Shown here piece by piece: positions 36,992 through 44,994 of a stretch of DNA of 64,000 nt. Each line of letters begins with the position of its first letter. The first letter of the stretch is position 1. A program made the translations under genes and the position numbers. Source of the DNA: Betaproteobacteria bacterium. Lineage in GTDB: Bacteria > Pseudomonadota > Gammaproteobacteria > Burkholderiales > JAEUOS01. A model generated the notes under the pieces. It worked only from the letters and a program-made list of their open reading frames with translations, was not told where the DNA came from and searched no databases. The stretch spans positions 124,001 through 188,000 of the forward strand of contig JAQGMJ010000028.1 of assembly GCA_028292405.1 (NCBI GenBank), given 5' to 3'.

Positions 36992-38332
36992 CTACTTGGT
37001 CAGGCTGCCTATGCGCTGGATGTCTTCATCGCCAAGGGTTCCGGCCGCCTGCTTGAGCTTCAAGGTGCTGATCAGGTAATCGTATCTGGCCTGCGCCGCG
37101 CCCTTCTTGGCGGCGTACAGGTCGCGCTCGGCATCGAGCACCGCCAGCACCGTCGCCAGGCCGGACTTGTAGCCTTCTTCCTTCAGGCCGCGCGAGGCTT
37201 CGAGCGAACTGACCGACTGGTTCAGCGCCCTCACCCGGGTGATGCCGCCGGTGACGCCGAGGTAGGCGGCGCGCGCCTGGCGCTCGATGGCGCGGCGGTC
37301 GCGTTCCAGGTCTTCCCGCGACTCTTCATAGCGCTTGACCGCGGCCGAACTGACCGCGTGGGTCAGGCCGCCGTCGAAAATCGGGATATGCAGGCGCAGG
37401 ACCAGGTCGTTTTCGCGTACATTGCTGCCGCCGCCGAACAGGCTGCCGCCAGTGTCCTTGCGGTCGGCGGTGTAGGCGAGATCGACGGTGGGCGCATAGG
37501 CCGAACGCTGCTTGGAAATTTCGGCGCGCGCCACTTCGACGGCCTGGTTGCGCGCCTCCAGCAGCAGGTTCTTTTCCAGCGCGCCCTGCACCCACTGGGT
37601 AGGGTCGGCCGGCACCGGCGGCACCAGTTCCAGCGAACTGTTCAGCGGCGCCAGCTCGCGCGGCACGCTGCCGATGATTTCGCTCAGGGCCTGCATTTTG
37701 TCGCTGAGGTCGTTTTCGGAAGCGACGAGGTCCGAATCCTTCAGGGCGGCGCGCGCTTCGGCGTCGCGCAGGTTGACTACCGTCACCTGGCCGCTGGAAT
37801 ATTTTGTGGAAGCCAGGGTGAGCTGGCTCTGGATCGCCTGGCGCTCGGTGCGCGCCAGTTCGAGCGCGTCGTGCGCGGCCAGGGCGCTGAGGTAGGCGGT
37901 GGCGGTGCGCACGATCAGGTCCTGCTGGGCGGCGGCAAAGGCGGCGGCGGCCTGCTTTTCGGCGGACTTGGCCTGGTCGTACTGGTGCCAGGCGGCGAGG
38001 CGGAAGATCGGCTGGGTCAGCGTCAGCGATGTCTCTTTTTGCGGGTAGTTCGACGTACCGGTCGCAAACACCGCGTTTTGGCTGGAAAGGATCTGTTGGC
38101 GCGTCTGCGTGCGGTTGTAGTCCGCCGCGATGGTGGGCAAAAAGCCGCTGCGCGCCTGGTCTACGCCATACGCGATGGCCTCGAATTCGAGGTGCGCGGC
38201 CTTGAGGCGGGGGTCGTTCTGCTTCGCCAGCTCGTAGACCTGCAGCAGGTTTTCGGCTTGCGCTACGGGCGCCGCCAAGGCACCAAGCACCAGCACCGCC
38301 AGAATTCGGCGCGGGAAAGACGTACGGCCCAT
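36992..38332 (-). CDS. tolC: TolC-family outer-membrane channel
   Basis: The mature channel is of the TolC/AggA type. The start at ATG 38332 (MGRTSFPRR) is preferred over an upstream in-frame start because AGGGGAG sits about 9 nt ahead and a signal peptide follows directly (LAVLVLGALAAPVAQA), giving 446 residues. The body has two internally repeated coiled-coil/beta halves: ENLLQVYELAKQNDPRLKAA at the start of the mature chain, SLTLTQPIFRLAAWHQYDQA, then the second repeat with LVLRLHIPIFDGGLTHA. TolC trimers span the outer membrane and periplasm and dock HlyD-type adaptors. Two such adaptors lie downstream, so this is presumably the exit duct for the giant adhesin. A terminator separates it from that gene. 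Confidence 0.92.
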   Translation of the reverse strand: MGRTSFPRRILAVLVLGALAAPVAQAENLLQVYELAKQNDPRLKAAHLEFEAIAYGVDQARSGFLPTIAADYNRTQTRQQILSSQNAVFATGTSNYPQKETSLTLTQPIFRLAAWHQYDQAKSAEKQAAAAFAAAQQDLIVRTATAYLSALAAHDALELARTERQAIQSQLTLASTKYSSGQVTVVNLRDAEARAALKDSDLVASENDLSDKMQALSEIIGSVPRELAPLNSSLELVPPVPADPTQWVQGALEKNLLLEARNQAVEVARAEISKQRSAYAPTVDLAYTADRKDTGGSLFGGGSNVRENDLVLRLHIPIFDGGLTHAVSSAAVKRYEESREDLERDRRAIERQARAAYLGVTGGITRVRALNQSVSSLEASRGLKEEGYKSGLATVLAVLDAERDLYAAKKGAAQARYDYLISTLKLKQAAGTLGDEDIQRIGSLTK

Positions 38333-38896
38333 TCTTACACTCCCCTCAAGACTCTTCGGTTCCTGCGATGCGAAGCACCACACAAAACCTTACAACTTCT
38401 CATCACCCGCGGCAAACATCCCCGTGCCTTGAAGGCGAGCCCCTTCATCAAAAGGGTCCCATGATGGTATCGAAACAGTCCCCGGATAGCAATGTTTGAG
38501 CATGAGAAAGCGTGATGTTTTGCACAGTTTTCAAAGGTTTCGCGCCGCCCGCAAAATACAATGTCATATTTTTTGATCTCCGAACCTGCGTTCCTGTAAA
38601 TTTTTCTGAGAGGACAGAGGCGTTTGTACATACTTCTGGGGACTTCCCAAATGATCTTTTTTGGTGTACCGGTTTAGCCGAGGAAGAAAAATACATTGTC
38701 ATTAAAGATTAACTTTTAACGCGTTTTTAACAATTTATTTAAAAACATCCCGATATTTACATTTTCATAACCGAATCAGCGGTTGCCCATCGCGCGGCCA
38801 AGCGCCAGGGACCTCACTGCCCGGTGCGGCCACCCAACGGCGAACCCGGGTGCCCACATCGGTTAAAGTATCGCCTTCCAACCGTGGCATTCGTTC
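38333..38896. promoter_or_regulatory. AT-rich intergenic island between divergent tolC and the 287-residue gene
   Basis: This 564-bp stretch stands out as AT-rich, especially 38550-38770, in a GC-rich window. No convincing gene was found; a short minus-strand frame here lacks support. It contains three spaced copies of an 11-bp motif (listed separately) and runs such as TTTTAACGCGTTTTTAAC. It is the only sizeable non-coding space before the tolC-adhesin operon, so it probably holds its promoter and operators. No confident -35/-10 pair could be fixed. Confidence 0.5.
38536..38768 (+). repeat. Spaced direct repeats, core TACAWTKTCAT, three copies
   Basis: Copies: TACAATGTCAT (38557-38567), TACATTGTCAT (38692-38702) and TACATTTTCAT (38758-38768). 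The first two lie in a longer imperfect repeat of 32 bp (38536-38567 and 38671-38702) that begins GGTTT and matches at 23 of 32 positions with identical internal spacing. Spacings are 135 and 66 bp. This looks like an operator array for a regulator of the divergent genes. Confidence 0.5.
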
Positions 38897-39760
38897 ATGG
38901 CAGATTCCGTAGGGGATGGCGCGACTTCAGCCGCCGCAGACCTGCGCCCCATGCATCAACTAAAGGGCGACGACGCCAGTTGGGCCAATGCCCTGCTGCG
39001 GCTGGTCGCCGGCCTGCCGCTGTACGGGGTGGAGAAGTCCTTCAAGCTCGGCCCGGCTGAGTTGCTGCGGGACCGCTTTTTGCTGGGCCTGAAGCCGGAC
39101 GCTTACGCCAGACTCGACCTCGACGCCTTGCGCACCGCCCTGGCGATGCCGGAACGCAGCTTCGCCAGCATGGCGGCGGACCTCAAACGCGCGAACTTTC
39201 TCGGGCTAGCCTATGAGTCGGGCGCGAAGCAGCGTGTCTTCAAGGCCTATGTCGAATTCCCGGTGCCGGCGCGCCGCCAGCCCGGGCCCACGCCGGGTTC
39301 GGTGGCGGCGCACATGATCTATCACGGCTACAAGTGGGACCCCGACCGCGGCGAGGATGCGGCCCTGACCCAATACTGGTGGGCGCCGCAGCTCACCCTG
39401 GCGGAGATCGGCGCTTGCATCGCCCGCCACCAGGCCGACATCAAGCGCGCCGAGGTGCGCGCGACGGTGCAACAGATCATCGCGCGCTGCGCCCGCGATT
39501 GCGACGCGCGCCAGTTCCAGTACATCGAGGCGCGCGAAGGCATGGGCAGCCGCGTCTCCTACGATCTCAACGTCTATCCCGCGGCTTTGCCGCTGGCTGA
39601 AATCGCCGGGCCGTTGAAAAACGCGGCGCTTGCATTGGCGGTCGACCCCCTGGCGCTGGAGGCGCTGCTGGCGCAATCCGCCGGCCGCACGCTAGGGCAT
39701 GTCTCCGCCGGCACCGACCGCCATGGCCAGGACTTCCTGACCATTTACCACGAGCAATAG
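38897..39760 (+). CDS. Hypothetical protein (287 aa), no recognised family
   Basis: I do not recognise this protein. It is soluble with no signal peptide or membrane helix. It begins with a polar segment, then alternating helices and strands. Distinct patches are KQRVFKAYVEFP, VAAHMIYHGYKWDP, QYWWAPQLTLAEIGACI, FQYIEAREGMGSRVSYDLN and GHVSAGTDRHGQDFLTIYHE. The alternating aromatic strands loosely recall beta-barrel prenyltransferase-like folds, but no diagnostic motif was found. Start ATG 38897 has no clear ribosome site; the in-frame ATG at 38951 is an alternative. It reads away from the tolC operon across the AT-rich island and converges on the SapC gene 66 bp away, so it may share regulation with the secretion locus. 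Confidence 0.75.
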   Translation: MADSVGDGATSAAADLRPMHQLKGDDASWANALLRLVAGLPLYGVEKSFKLGPAELLRDRFLLGLKPDAYARLDLDALRTALAMPERSFASMAADLKRANFLGLAYESGAKQRVFKAYVEFPVPARRQPGPTPGSVAAHMIYHGYKWDPDRGEDAALTQYWWAPQLTLAEIGACIARHQADIKRAEVRATVQQIIARCARDCDARQFQYIEAREGMGSRVSYDLNVYPAALPLAEIAGPLKNAALALAVDPLALEALLAQSAGRTLGHVSAGTDRHGQDFLTIYHEQ

Positions 39761-39826
39761 GCGGCACCCATCAGTGGCACTCCTGGCCGGCGGTGCCGAT
39801 TCGAGGCAGCCGCCGTCCCGCCGCGT

Positions 39827-40597
39827 TTATTCCGACGCTGTCGCCGGCTTCACCGCGTCGTCGCCGATCAGCTTGCCGCTGCCTTCCAGGCGCTGCGCCA
39901 CGCGGGCGACGTTGGCCATCGACATGCGGTGCGCCTCGATCCAGCGCAGGTAGCCGGCGCGGAAGAATTCGAGTACGCGGGCGTCGTCCAGCGCCGCCAG
40001 CTTGGCCTCGTCGATCATCCACAAGCCGCGCAGCACCTGCTTCTGCCCGTTCTTTTCGATGGCGATCACCTTCGACTCCAGCAGGCCCAGCTCGGCCATG
40101 CGGTTGGCGAACTCGGCGGTGCGCTGCATTTCCGCGTGATAGGCGCGCAGGAAGGTCAGCACCCGTTCCAGGTACTCGGACTCCTTGCCGTCGTCGTTGA
40201 ACAGCGCGGTGCCCTTTTCCGTGTTCATCCCGGCATAGGTCTCGTCGACGCACACCAGGAAACGATCCTTTTCCTGGGCGCCTGCCAGTATGAAAGGATA
40301 GCGGCGCGCGAAAGCCGGTATGTAAGTGCCCGCCTGCCAGACACCCTTGTCGTCGACGAACAGGTTTTCGTTGTCGCGCAGGCCGAGCAGCGCGGCAACG
40401 TGGAAGGAGCCCGGCGCCTCGCCGACGAAGACGATCGGGTAGTCGCGCGCGACATCGGTGAACTCGGTGCTGGCCACCGGCAGCGCGTTGGTCTTGGCCG
40501 CGAACTTGTAGTGGTCGGGCTCGATTTCGATCTTCAGCTTCTGGTGGTTCTCGCGATTCAGTGCGACGGCACGTTCATAAAATACGCTGCTGGACAT
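39827..40597 (-). CDS. SapC-family protein
   Basis: This 256-residue protein matches the SapC family: HQKLKIEIEPDHYKFAAKTN at the front, EFTDVARDYPIVFVGE, QAGTYIPAFARRYPFIL, LVCVDETYAGMN, GTALFNDDGKESEYLERVL, and a helical C-terminus with RGLWMIDEAKLAALDD. There is no signal peptide. The ribosome site GAGGAA sits about 7 nt before ATG 40597. The family was named from Campylobacter S-layer protein loci; its molecular function is unsettled. It stands alone, converging on the 287-residue hypothetical gene. Its proximity to a giant surface protein operon invites the guess that it helps surface-protein export, but this family also occurs without such neighbours. Confidence 0.88.
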   Translation of the reverse strand: MSSSVFYERAVALNRENHQKLKIEIEPDHYKFAAKTNALPVASTEFTDVARDYPIVFVGEAPGSFHVAALLGLRDNENLFVDDKGVWQAGTYIPAFARRYPFILAGAQEKDRFLVCVDETYAGMNTEKGTALFNDDGKESEYLERVLTFLRAYHAEMQRTAEFANRMAELGLLESKVIAIEKNGQKQVLRGLWMIDEAKLAALDDARVLEFFRAGYLRWIEAHRMSMANVARVAQRLEGSGKLIGDDAVKPATASE

Positions 40598-40955
40598 ACG
40601 TTCCTCGAATGTGATGTTGACCTTTGCGAAGCGGGACTGTGTGTCAATTTGGTGCGCAAGTCAACAGGCCGGCAATGCGAATCGTGATGCATCGCACATT
40701 CCACGCCCGGCCATGACAGCGCAATGACAGCGCAATGACAGCGGCATTGCATTGATCCACTTTGACAGTGTTCCCTCCTTTGGTGCGTCTTGCGCACGGC
40801 GGCGCCCTGCGTTTGGGAAACCATGGCGCCATCCCGTGCCATGCCCCGACGGGCGTCTGGCTCGACCGCTTTGCCTTCCCAGTGAAATGGCATGGCGATT
40901 GCTGAATGGACACCATGCTCTTGCATCCCAGTCCGCATCCCTTACATCCATCCAT
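40598..40955. promoter_or_regulatory. Intergenic region with three 11-bp tandem repeats between divergent sapC and the VOC operon
   Basis: These 358 bp hold the divergent promoters of the SapC gene and the VOC/ABC operon. ATGACAGCGCA occurs at 40713-40723 and 40724-40734, with a third copy ATGACAGCGGC at 40735-40745; TGACAG recurs at 40763-40768. An 11-bp period places each copy on the same DNA face, suggesting an operator. No convincing gene or core promoter was identified. Confidence 0.45.
40713..40745 (+). repeat. 11-bp tandem repeat, three copies
   Basis: The unit is ATGACAGCGCA, two perfect copies followed by one with the last two bases changed. The period is about one helical turn. Confidence 0.8.
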
Positions 40956-41459
40956 ATGATCATCCACGGCCTATTCCACGTCGCCATCAAGACCAACGAC
41001 CTTGAGGCCACGCGCTTTTTCTACTGCACGCTGATGGGCTTGAAGGAAGTCGCCCGCCCCGACTTCGGCTACCCCGGCGCGTGGATCGCCTGCCCGCAAC
41101 CGGGCGGTGCGGCGATCATCCACATCTACGCCGGCGGCCCCGCGCTGGGCCACGACGGCAAGACCGTCTCCGGCACCGCCGCCATCGACCACCTCTCGCT
41201 GGCCTGCTCCGGCTTTCACGAGTTCCGCGAACTGGTCGAGCGCAACGGCCTGCCTTACCGCGAGTTCCTGGTGCCCGGCACCACGCTCTGGCAACTCTTT
41301 GTCTACGACCCTTCCGGCGTGCAGCTCGAACTCACCTTCGAAGGCAGCGTCGAGAGCGGCCGCGCCCCCGACATGTCGCCCGGCCGCGCCTACGTCGCCG
41401 GCGCCAGTTTTTTCGATCCCGTCCCTTACATCAAACTCGGCAAAGGAGTCACCGCATGA
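40956..41459 (+). CDS. VOC-superfamily (glyoxalase/dioxygenase-like) protein
   Basis: This 167-residue protein is a single vicinal-oxygen-chelate unit. MIIHGLFHVAIKTNDLEATR gives the first metal His (His8). HLSLACSGFHEFRELVERNG opens the second beta-alpha module with a further His, and LFVYDPSGVQLELTFEG carries the terminal acidic ligand. VOC enzymes use a divalent metal for isomerisation, C-C cleavage or thiol transfer. The start ATG 40956 is chosen because it opens exactly at the first VOC strand; the ribosome site is weak. The stop overlaps the start of the binding-protein gene (ATGA), so the protein belongs with the importer, perhaps acting on the imported aromatic or heterocyclic compound. 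Substrate unknown. Confidence 0.85.
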   Translation: MIIHGLFHVAIKTNDLEATRFFYCTLMGLKEVARPDFGYPGAWIACPQPGGAAIIHIYAGGPALGHDGKTVSGTAAIDHLSLACSGFHEFRELVERNGLPYREFLVPGTTLWQLFVYDPSGVQLELTFEGSVESGRAPDMSPGRAYVAGASFFDPVPYIKLGKGVTA

Positions 41460-42463
41460 ACCGCACCAAGGCCCAGGCACTCTCGTTGCAGTCCTTCCCG
41501 CGCCGCCGCCTGATGCTCGGCGCCATGGCCGTCTCGGCGATGGGCGTGGTGCGCTCGGCGCGCGCCGAAGACAAGTTGAAGATCGGCGTCTTTCCCTCTT
41601 CCTCTTCGGTGCCGATCTACGTCGGCATCGAGCGCGGCTACTTCAAGGAAGTCGGCATCGAGATCGAGGCCGTACCGATGAACACCCATCCGATCCAGGT
41701 GCAGGCGATCGTCGCCGGCGACATCGACGGCAGCTCCAACCTGGTGACCCTGGAAGGCGCCAACATCAACGGCCGCCGCCCCGGCACCCTCTCCTACATC
41801 TCGCTCAACGGCCAGAACGCGCAGTACATCACCGAGCAGTTCGTGGTCAAGCCCGGCAGCACCGCCAAGACCATCAAGGACCTGAAGGGCGCGAAGATCT
41901 TCTGCGCCCCCGGCCCGGCCAACCTCGGCGCCGCCAAGGCCATCCTCAAGAGCGTCGGTCTGGAAGAAGGCCGCGACTACACCATGACCGAGCAGGGCAT
42001 GGGCGTGCACATGGGCGCCATCCAGGGGGCCAACTTCGACGCCGGCTATACGCTCGAACCCCTCGGCACCATGATGATCAAGCAGGGCGTGGCCCGCCGC
42101 CTCGAAGGCGGCGTCATCGCCACCCACCTGCTGGGCCGGGTGGAAGCACAAGCCTATGCGGCCGGGGGACTTCTCTCCGGCAAGCTGCTGACGGAAAAGC
42201 CCGAGGTCGCCGCGCGTTATGCCAAGGCCTGGGCCAAGAGCGTGAAGGACGCCGGCAGCGACCCGAAGGCGCGCGAATACCTGACCAAGTTCAACGTGCC
42301 CGCCGACCTGGTGCAGGCCGTGCCGCTGGCCAAGTTCACCATGATCAAGGATTTGAGACCGGCCGATTACGCCGACTTCCAGAAGTTCGTCGACCTCGGC
42401 GTCGACATGGGCGTGGTGAAGGACAAGATCGACGTCAAGACCATGCTCAAGTCCTATACCTGA
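41456..42463 (+). CDS. ABC importer substrate-binding protein, NMT1/SsuA-like
   Basis: This 335-residue periplasmic protein starts at ATG 41456 with AAAGGAG about 9 nt ahead, overlapping the VOC stop. The signal peptide has three arginines before the core (FPRRRLMLGAMAVSAMGVV) and a cleavage site near ARA-ED (residue 37/38), compatible with Sec or Tat export. The mature part is NMT1/THI5-like: LKIGVFPSSSSVPIYVGIER, GYFKEVGIEIEAVPM, VAGDIDGSSNL, IKDLKGAKIFCAPG, and the C-terminal helix with YADFQKFVDLGVDMG. Relatives bind sulfonates, nitrate/cyanate, pyrimidine precursors or aromatic acids. The ATPase and permease follow immediately. With the ring-opening amidohydrolase downstream, a nitrogen heterocycle ligand is plausible but unproven. 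Confidence 0.92.
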   Translation: MNRTKAQALSLQSFPRRRLMLGAMAVSAMGVVRSARAEDKLKIGVFPSSSSVPIYVGIERGYFKEVGIEIEAVPMNTHPIQVQAIVAGDIDGSSNLVTLEGANINGRRPGTLSYISLNGQNAQYITEQFVVKPGSTAKTIKDLKGAKIFCAPGPANLGAAKAILKSVGLEEGRDYTMTEQGMGVHMGAIQGANFDAGYTLEPLGTMMIKQGVARRLEGGVIATHLLGRVEAQAYAAGGLLSGKLLTEKPEVAARYAKAWAKSVKDAGSDPKAREYLTKFNVPADLVQAVPLAKFTMIKDLRPADYADFQKFVDLGVDMGVVKDKIDVKTMLKSYT

Positions 42464-42478
42464 ACACCATCGGCAGCA

Positions 42479-43315
42479 ATGAACACCCCGATCGACCTGA
42501 TGAGCGCCATCACCGGCCCGGCCGCTAGCGGGCCCAGCGACCACCGCTGGTTTCCGCCGGGCACCCACATCACCGTGCGCGGCCTGACCAAGCGCTTCGG
42601 CGCCACCACCCTGTACGAAAACTTCAACCTCGACATCCCGCGCGGCCAGCTGATTTCGATCTTCGGGCCGAACGGCTGCGGCAAGAGCACCCTGATCAAC
42701 ATGATGTCGGGCATCTTGCCGATCGACGGCGGCGAGGTGCTGTTCGACGGTAAGGCGCTGCGCGACACGCGCATCGGCTACGTGTTCCAGAACTACCGCG
42801 AAGCCATGTTCCCCTGGCTGCGCGCGATCGACAACCTGCGCTATCCCCTCAAGTTCCTCAAGCTTTCCAAGGCGGAGAAGGACGCGCGGGTGGAAAGGAT
42901 GATCGCGCGCTTCGACGTGAAGATCGACCTGCATCGCTACCCCTACGAGCTTTCCGGCGGGCAGCAGCAGATGGTCTCCATCATGCGCGCCCTCATCGTC
43001 GACCCCGAAGTGCTGTTCATGGACGAGCCTTTCTCCGCGCTGGATTACGAGATGACCCTCTTCATGCGCGAGCAATTGCAAAAGGTATTCATGGAAACCC
43101 GCACCACCACCCTCCTGGTCTCGCATGACCTTGAAGAAGCGGTGCACCTGGCCGACAAGATTCTGCTGCTGACGCGCAAGCCCACGCATGTGGCCGACTA
43201 CATTTCCTTCGATGCGCCGCGCCCGCGCGACACCGCGACCCTTTCCACTCCCGAGTTCGTGCGCGTCAAGGCGCACAGCCTCGAAGTGTTCCAGCGCGAG
43301 GTACGCAAGCCATGA
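42479..43315 (+). CDS. ABC importer ATP-binding protein, SsuB/TauB-like
   Basis: This ATPase subunit has 278 residues. About 30 extra residues precede the core fold. Walker A is GPNGCGKST, the Q-loop lies at GYVFQNYREAMFPWL, the signature is LSGGQQQ, Walker B is VLFMDEPFSALD, and the switch His is in LLVSHDLEEAVHLAD. This matches the nitrate/sulfonate/taurine importer subfamily. It starts 15 bp after the binding-protein gene and its stop overlaps the permease start (ATGA at 43312-43315). It would power import at the cytoplasmic face of the permease. Confidence 0.93.
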   Translation: MNTPIDLMSAITGPAASGPSDHRWFPPGTHITVRGLTKRFGATTLYENFNLDIPRGQLISIFGPNGCGKSTLINMMSGILPIDGGEVLFDGKALRDTRIGYVFQNYREAMFPWLRAIDNLRYPLKFLKLSKAEKDARVERMIARFDVKIDLHRYPYELSGGQQQMVSIMRALIVDPEVLFMDEPFSALDYEMTLFMREQLQKVFMETRTTTLLVSHDLEEAVHLADKILLLTRKPTHVADYISFDAPRPRDTATLSTPEFVRVKAHSLEVFQREVRKP

Positions 43316-44094
43316 AACCCTCGTTGAAAGAACACCTCCTCGCTCTCCTTGCCAAGCTGGCGCCCTTGTGGGGCGCGCTGGTGTTCGTCGCCTTGTGGTG
43401 GATCGCCACCAGCCTGAAGGTGATCGACCCGATCCTCCTGCCCTCGCCCGCCGATTCGGCCAAGGCGCTGTGGAAGGGCATGATGGGCGGCTCGCTGTGG
43501 CACGACTTCCTGCGCACTGTCACCCGCACCCTGCTCTCCTTCATCATCGCCGTGGCCATCGCGGTGCCGCTGGGCATCGTGCTCGGCTCTTCCGACAAGA
43601 TCTACCGCGCGGTGGAATTCATCATCGACTTCTTCCGCTCCACCCCGGCCTCGGCGATGTTCCCCTTGTTCCTGGTGCTGTTCGGCGTCGGCGAGAAGAC
43701 CAAGATCGCGGTGGCGGCTTTCGGCGCGGCGCTGGTGATCTTGTTCAACGTCGCCTACGGCGTGATGAACGCGCGCAAGCTGCGCCAGCTCGCCGCCCGC
43801 GTGATGGGCGCCTCGCGCATCGGCGTGCTGACGGATGTCACCTTCTGGGAGTCGATGCCGCAGACCTTCGTCGGCATGCGCTCCGGCGTCTCTCTCGCCC
43901 TGGTGATCGTCATCGTCGCCGAGATGTTCATCGGCTCCACCGACGGCCTGGGCCAGCGGGTGATCAACTCGCAAATGATCTTCGACATGCCCGAGATGTA
44001 CGCCTCCATCTTCGCCGCCGGCGCGCTGGGCTACTGCCTGAACCTGCTGTTTCTTTCCATCGAGCGCAAGTTCGTCCACTGGGGCGGCAAGTAG
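43312..44094 (+). CDS. ABC importer permease, SsuC/TauC-like
   Basis: This 260-residue inner-membrane protein has about six hydrophobic segments, among them LWGALVFVALWWIATSL, LLSFIIAVAIAVPLGIVLG and SLALVIVIVAEMFIGS. The coupling-helix EAA-like loop is RKLRQLAARVMGASRIGVLT, before FWESMPQTFVGMRSG. This is the BPD permease pattern of nitrate/sulfonate/taurine importers. It is translationally coupled to the ATPase gene and is the last gene of the VOC-importer operon. The next gene is convergent 36 bp away. Confidence 0.92.
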   Translation: MKPSLKEHLLALLAKLAPLWGALVFVALWWIATSLKVIDPILLPSPADSAKALWKGMMGGSLWHDFLRTVTRTLLSFIIAVAIAVPLGIVLGSSDKIYRAVEFIIDFFRSTPASAMFPLFLVLFGVGEKTKIAVAAFGAALVILFNVAYGVMNARKLRQLAARVMGASRIGVLTDVTFWESMPQTFVGMRSGVSLALVIVIVAEMFIGSTDGLGQRVINSQMIFDMPEMYASIFAAGALGYCLNLLFLSIERKFVHWGGK

Positions 44095-44130
44095 CCGCGT
44101 CCAGGCCAACCCGGCCGCGCCAAGCCCGCA

Positions 44131-44994
44131 TCAAACCGGGCGCAGGTGCACCCACAGGTGCCAGCCGAGCGCCTTTTCCAGCGGCAGCGCGGTCACCGGC
44201 AGTGGCGGCGCGTGCATGAAGCGCTTGTAGGAGCGTACCACCTTGAAGCCGGAGAAGTCCCGCTCCACCTCGGCCAGGTCGTAGACCTTGGCGTAGGGAT
44301 TGAGCGGGCCGTCGGTGTTGCGGTGGATGAAATTCTCCATCCGCAGGTACTTCCATAGTCCGACAGCGCGCGCGTTCGCCAGGTGCTGCCCGAGGATGCC
44401 TTGCTGCCCGAGGATGCCTTGCTGCTCGCGGCCCAGCAAATACAGGCCGAGCAAGCCGAGGCGCCGCACCAGGCTGATGGCCACCAGGTAGTTGAGCGAC
44501 CAGCGCGCATAGAGCATCACCACCAGCTCGCCCTCGGGCTTGAGGATGCGGCGGATCTCGCGCTGCGCCGTGCGGATGTCCGGCACATGGTGCAGCACGC
44601 CGTGGCTGAACACCATGTCGAAGCTGCCGCTCTCGTAGGGAATCTGCAGCACGCTGCCCTGCTTGACCTCGCGGTGCGGCAGCTCGCGCAGCGACAGGCG
44701 CATCTGCACCCGCGTCACCGATTCCGGCGTCAGGTCCAGCCCAGACCAGATGGCGCCGCGGCGGATCAGCTGCTCCGAGTCGGCGCCCTGCCCCAGGCCG
44801 ATCTCCAGCACGCTCTTGCCCTTGAAGTCGATGGCGTCCAGGCAGCCCAGGATGTGCCCTTCCTTCTCGTAGCGGAAGCGGTCGTAGTCGCGGAAAAAGG
44901 CCTCGTAGTCGCCGCGCCGCTGCTGCAGGCCGCCGACTTGCCAGTCGCCGCAGGGAAAGCGGTTCCAGAAATCCTGAATGTCTGACTCGTTCAT
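44131..44994 (-). CDS. Class I SAM-dependent methyltransferase
   Basis: The protein has 287 residues. Motif I is [20 protein letters not shown] (SAM-binding Rossmann loop), followed by GLDLTPESV, the post-motif [17 protein letters not shown] and [19 protein letters not shown]. The methyl acceptor is not evident. The N-terminal WNRFPCGDW box and a large C-terminal region with membrane-associating hydrophobic stretches ([19 protein letters not shown]) recall small-molecule or lipid methyltransferases. An 18-bp in-frame tandem duplication (44391-44426) repeats GILGQQ-type residues in a loop. The gene stands alone, divergent from the chemotaxis receptor and convergent with the importer permease. 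Start ATG 44994. Confidence 0.88.
   Translation of the reverse strand: MNESDIQDFWNRFPCGDWQVGGLQQRRGDYEAFFRDYDRFRYEKEGHILGCLDAIDFKGKSVLEIGLGQGADSEQLIRRGAIWSGLDLTPESVTRVQMRLSLRELPHREVKQGSVLQIPYESGSFDMVFSHGVLHHVPDIRTAQREIRRILKPEGELVVMLYARWSLNYLVAISLVRRLGLLGLYLLGREQQGILGQQGILGQHLANARAVGLWKYLRMENFIHRNTDGPLNPYAKVYDLAEVERDFSGFKVVRSYKRFMHAPPLPVTALPLEKALGWHLWVHLRPV
44391..44426 (-). repeat. 18-bp tandem duplication inside the methyltransferase gene
   Basis: CGAGGATGCCTTGCTGCC (44391-44408) is repeated at 44409-44426 with one terminal mismatch. It adds six residues in frame to a loop before the C-terminal part, a recent slippage-type event. Confidence 0.85.

Noticed and set aside
38448..38702. Minus-strand frame of 84 codons in the AT-rich island with an internal repeat (MTMYFSSSAKP / MTLYFAGGAKP)
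   Set aside because: The protein repeat is explained by the underlying 32-bp DNA repeat; no convincing ribosome site or family. Treated as regulatory DNA.
38640..38720. Possible cyclic-di-GMP riboswitch upstream of tolC, suggested by AAACC-type segments
   Set aside because: The conserved core and paired helices of the GEMM aptamer could not be traced.
39762..39798. CGGCACC / GGTGCCG inverted repeat between convergent genes as a terminator
   Set aside because: Loop of 23 nt and no T-tract; too weak to call.
41426..43276. 616-codon minus-strand frame opposite the ABC importer genes
   Set aside because: Antisense shadow of the binding-protein and ATPase genes, which carry full motifs on the plus strand.
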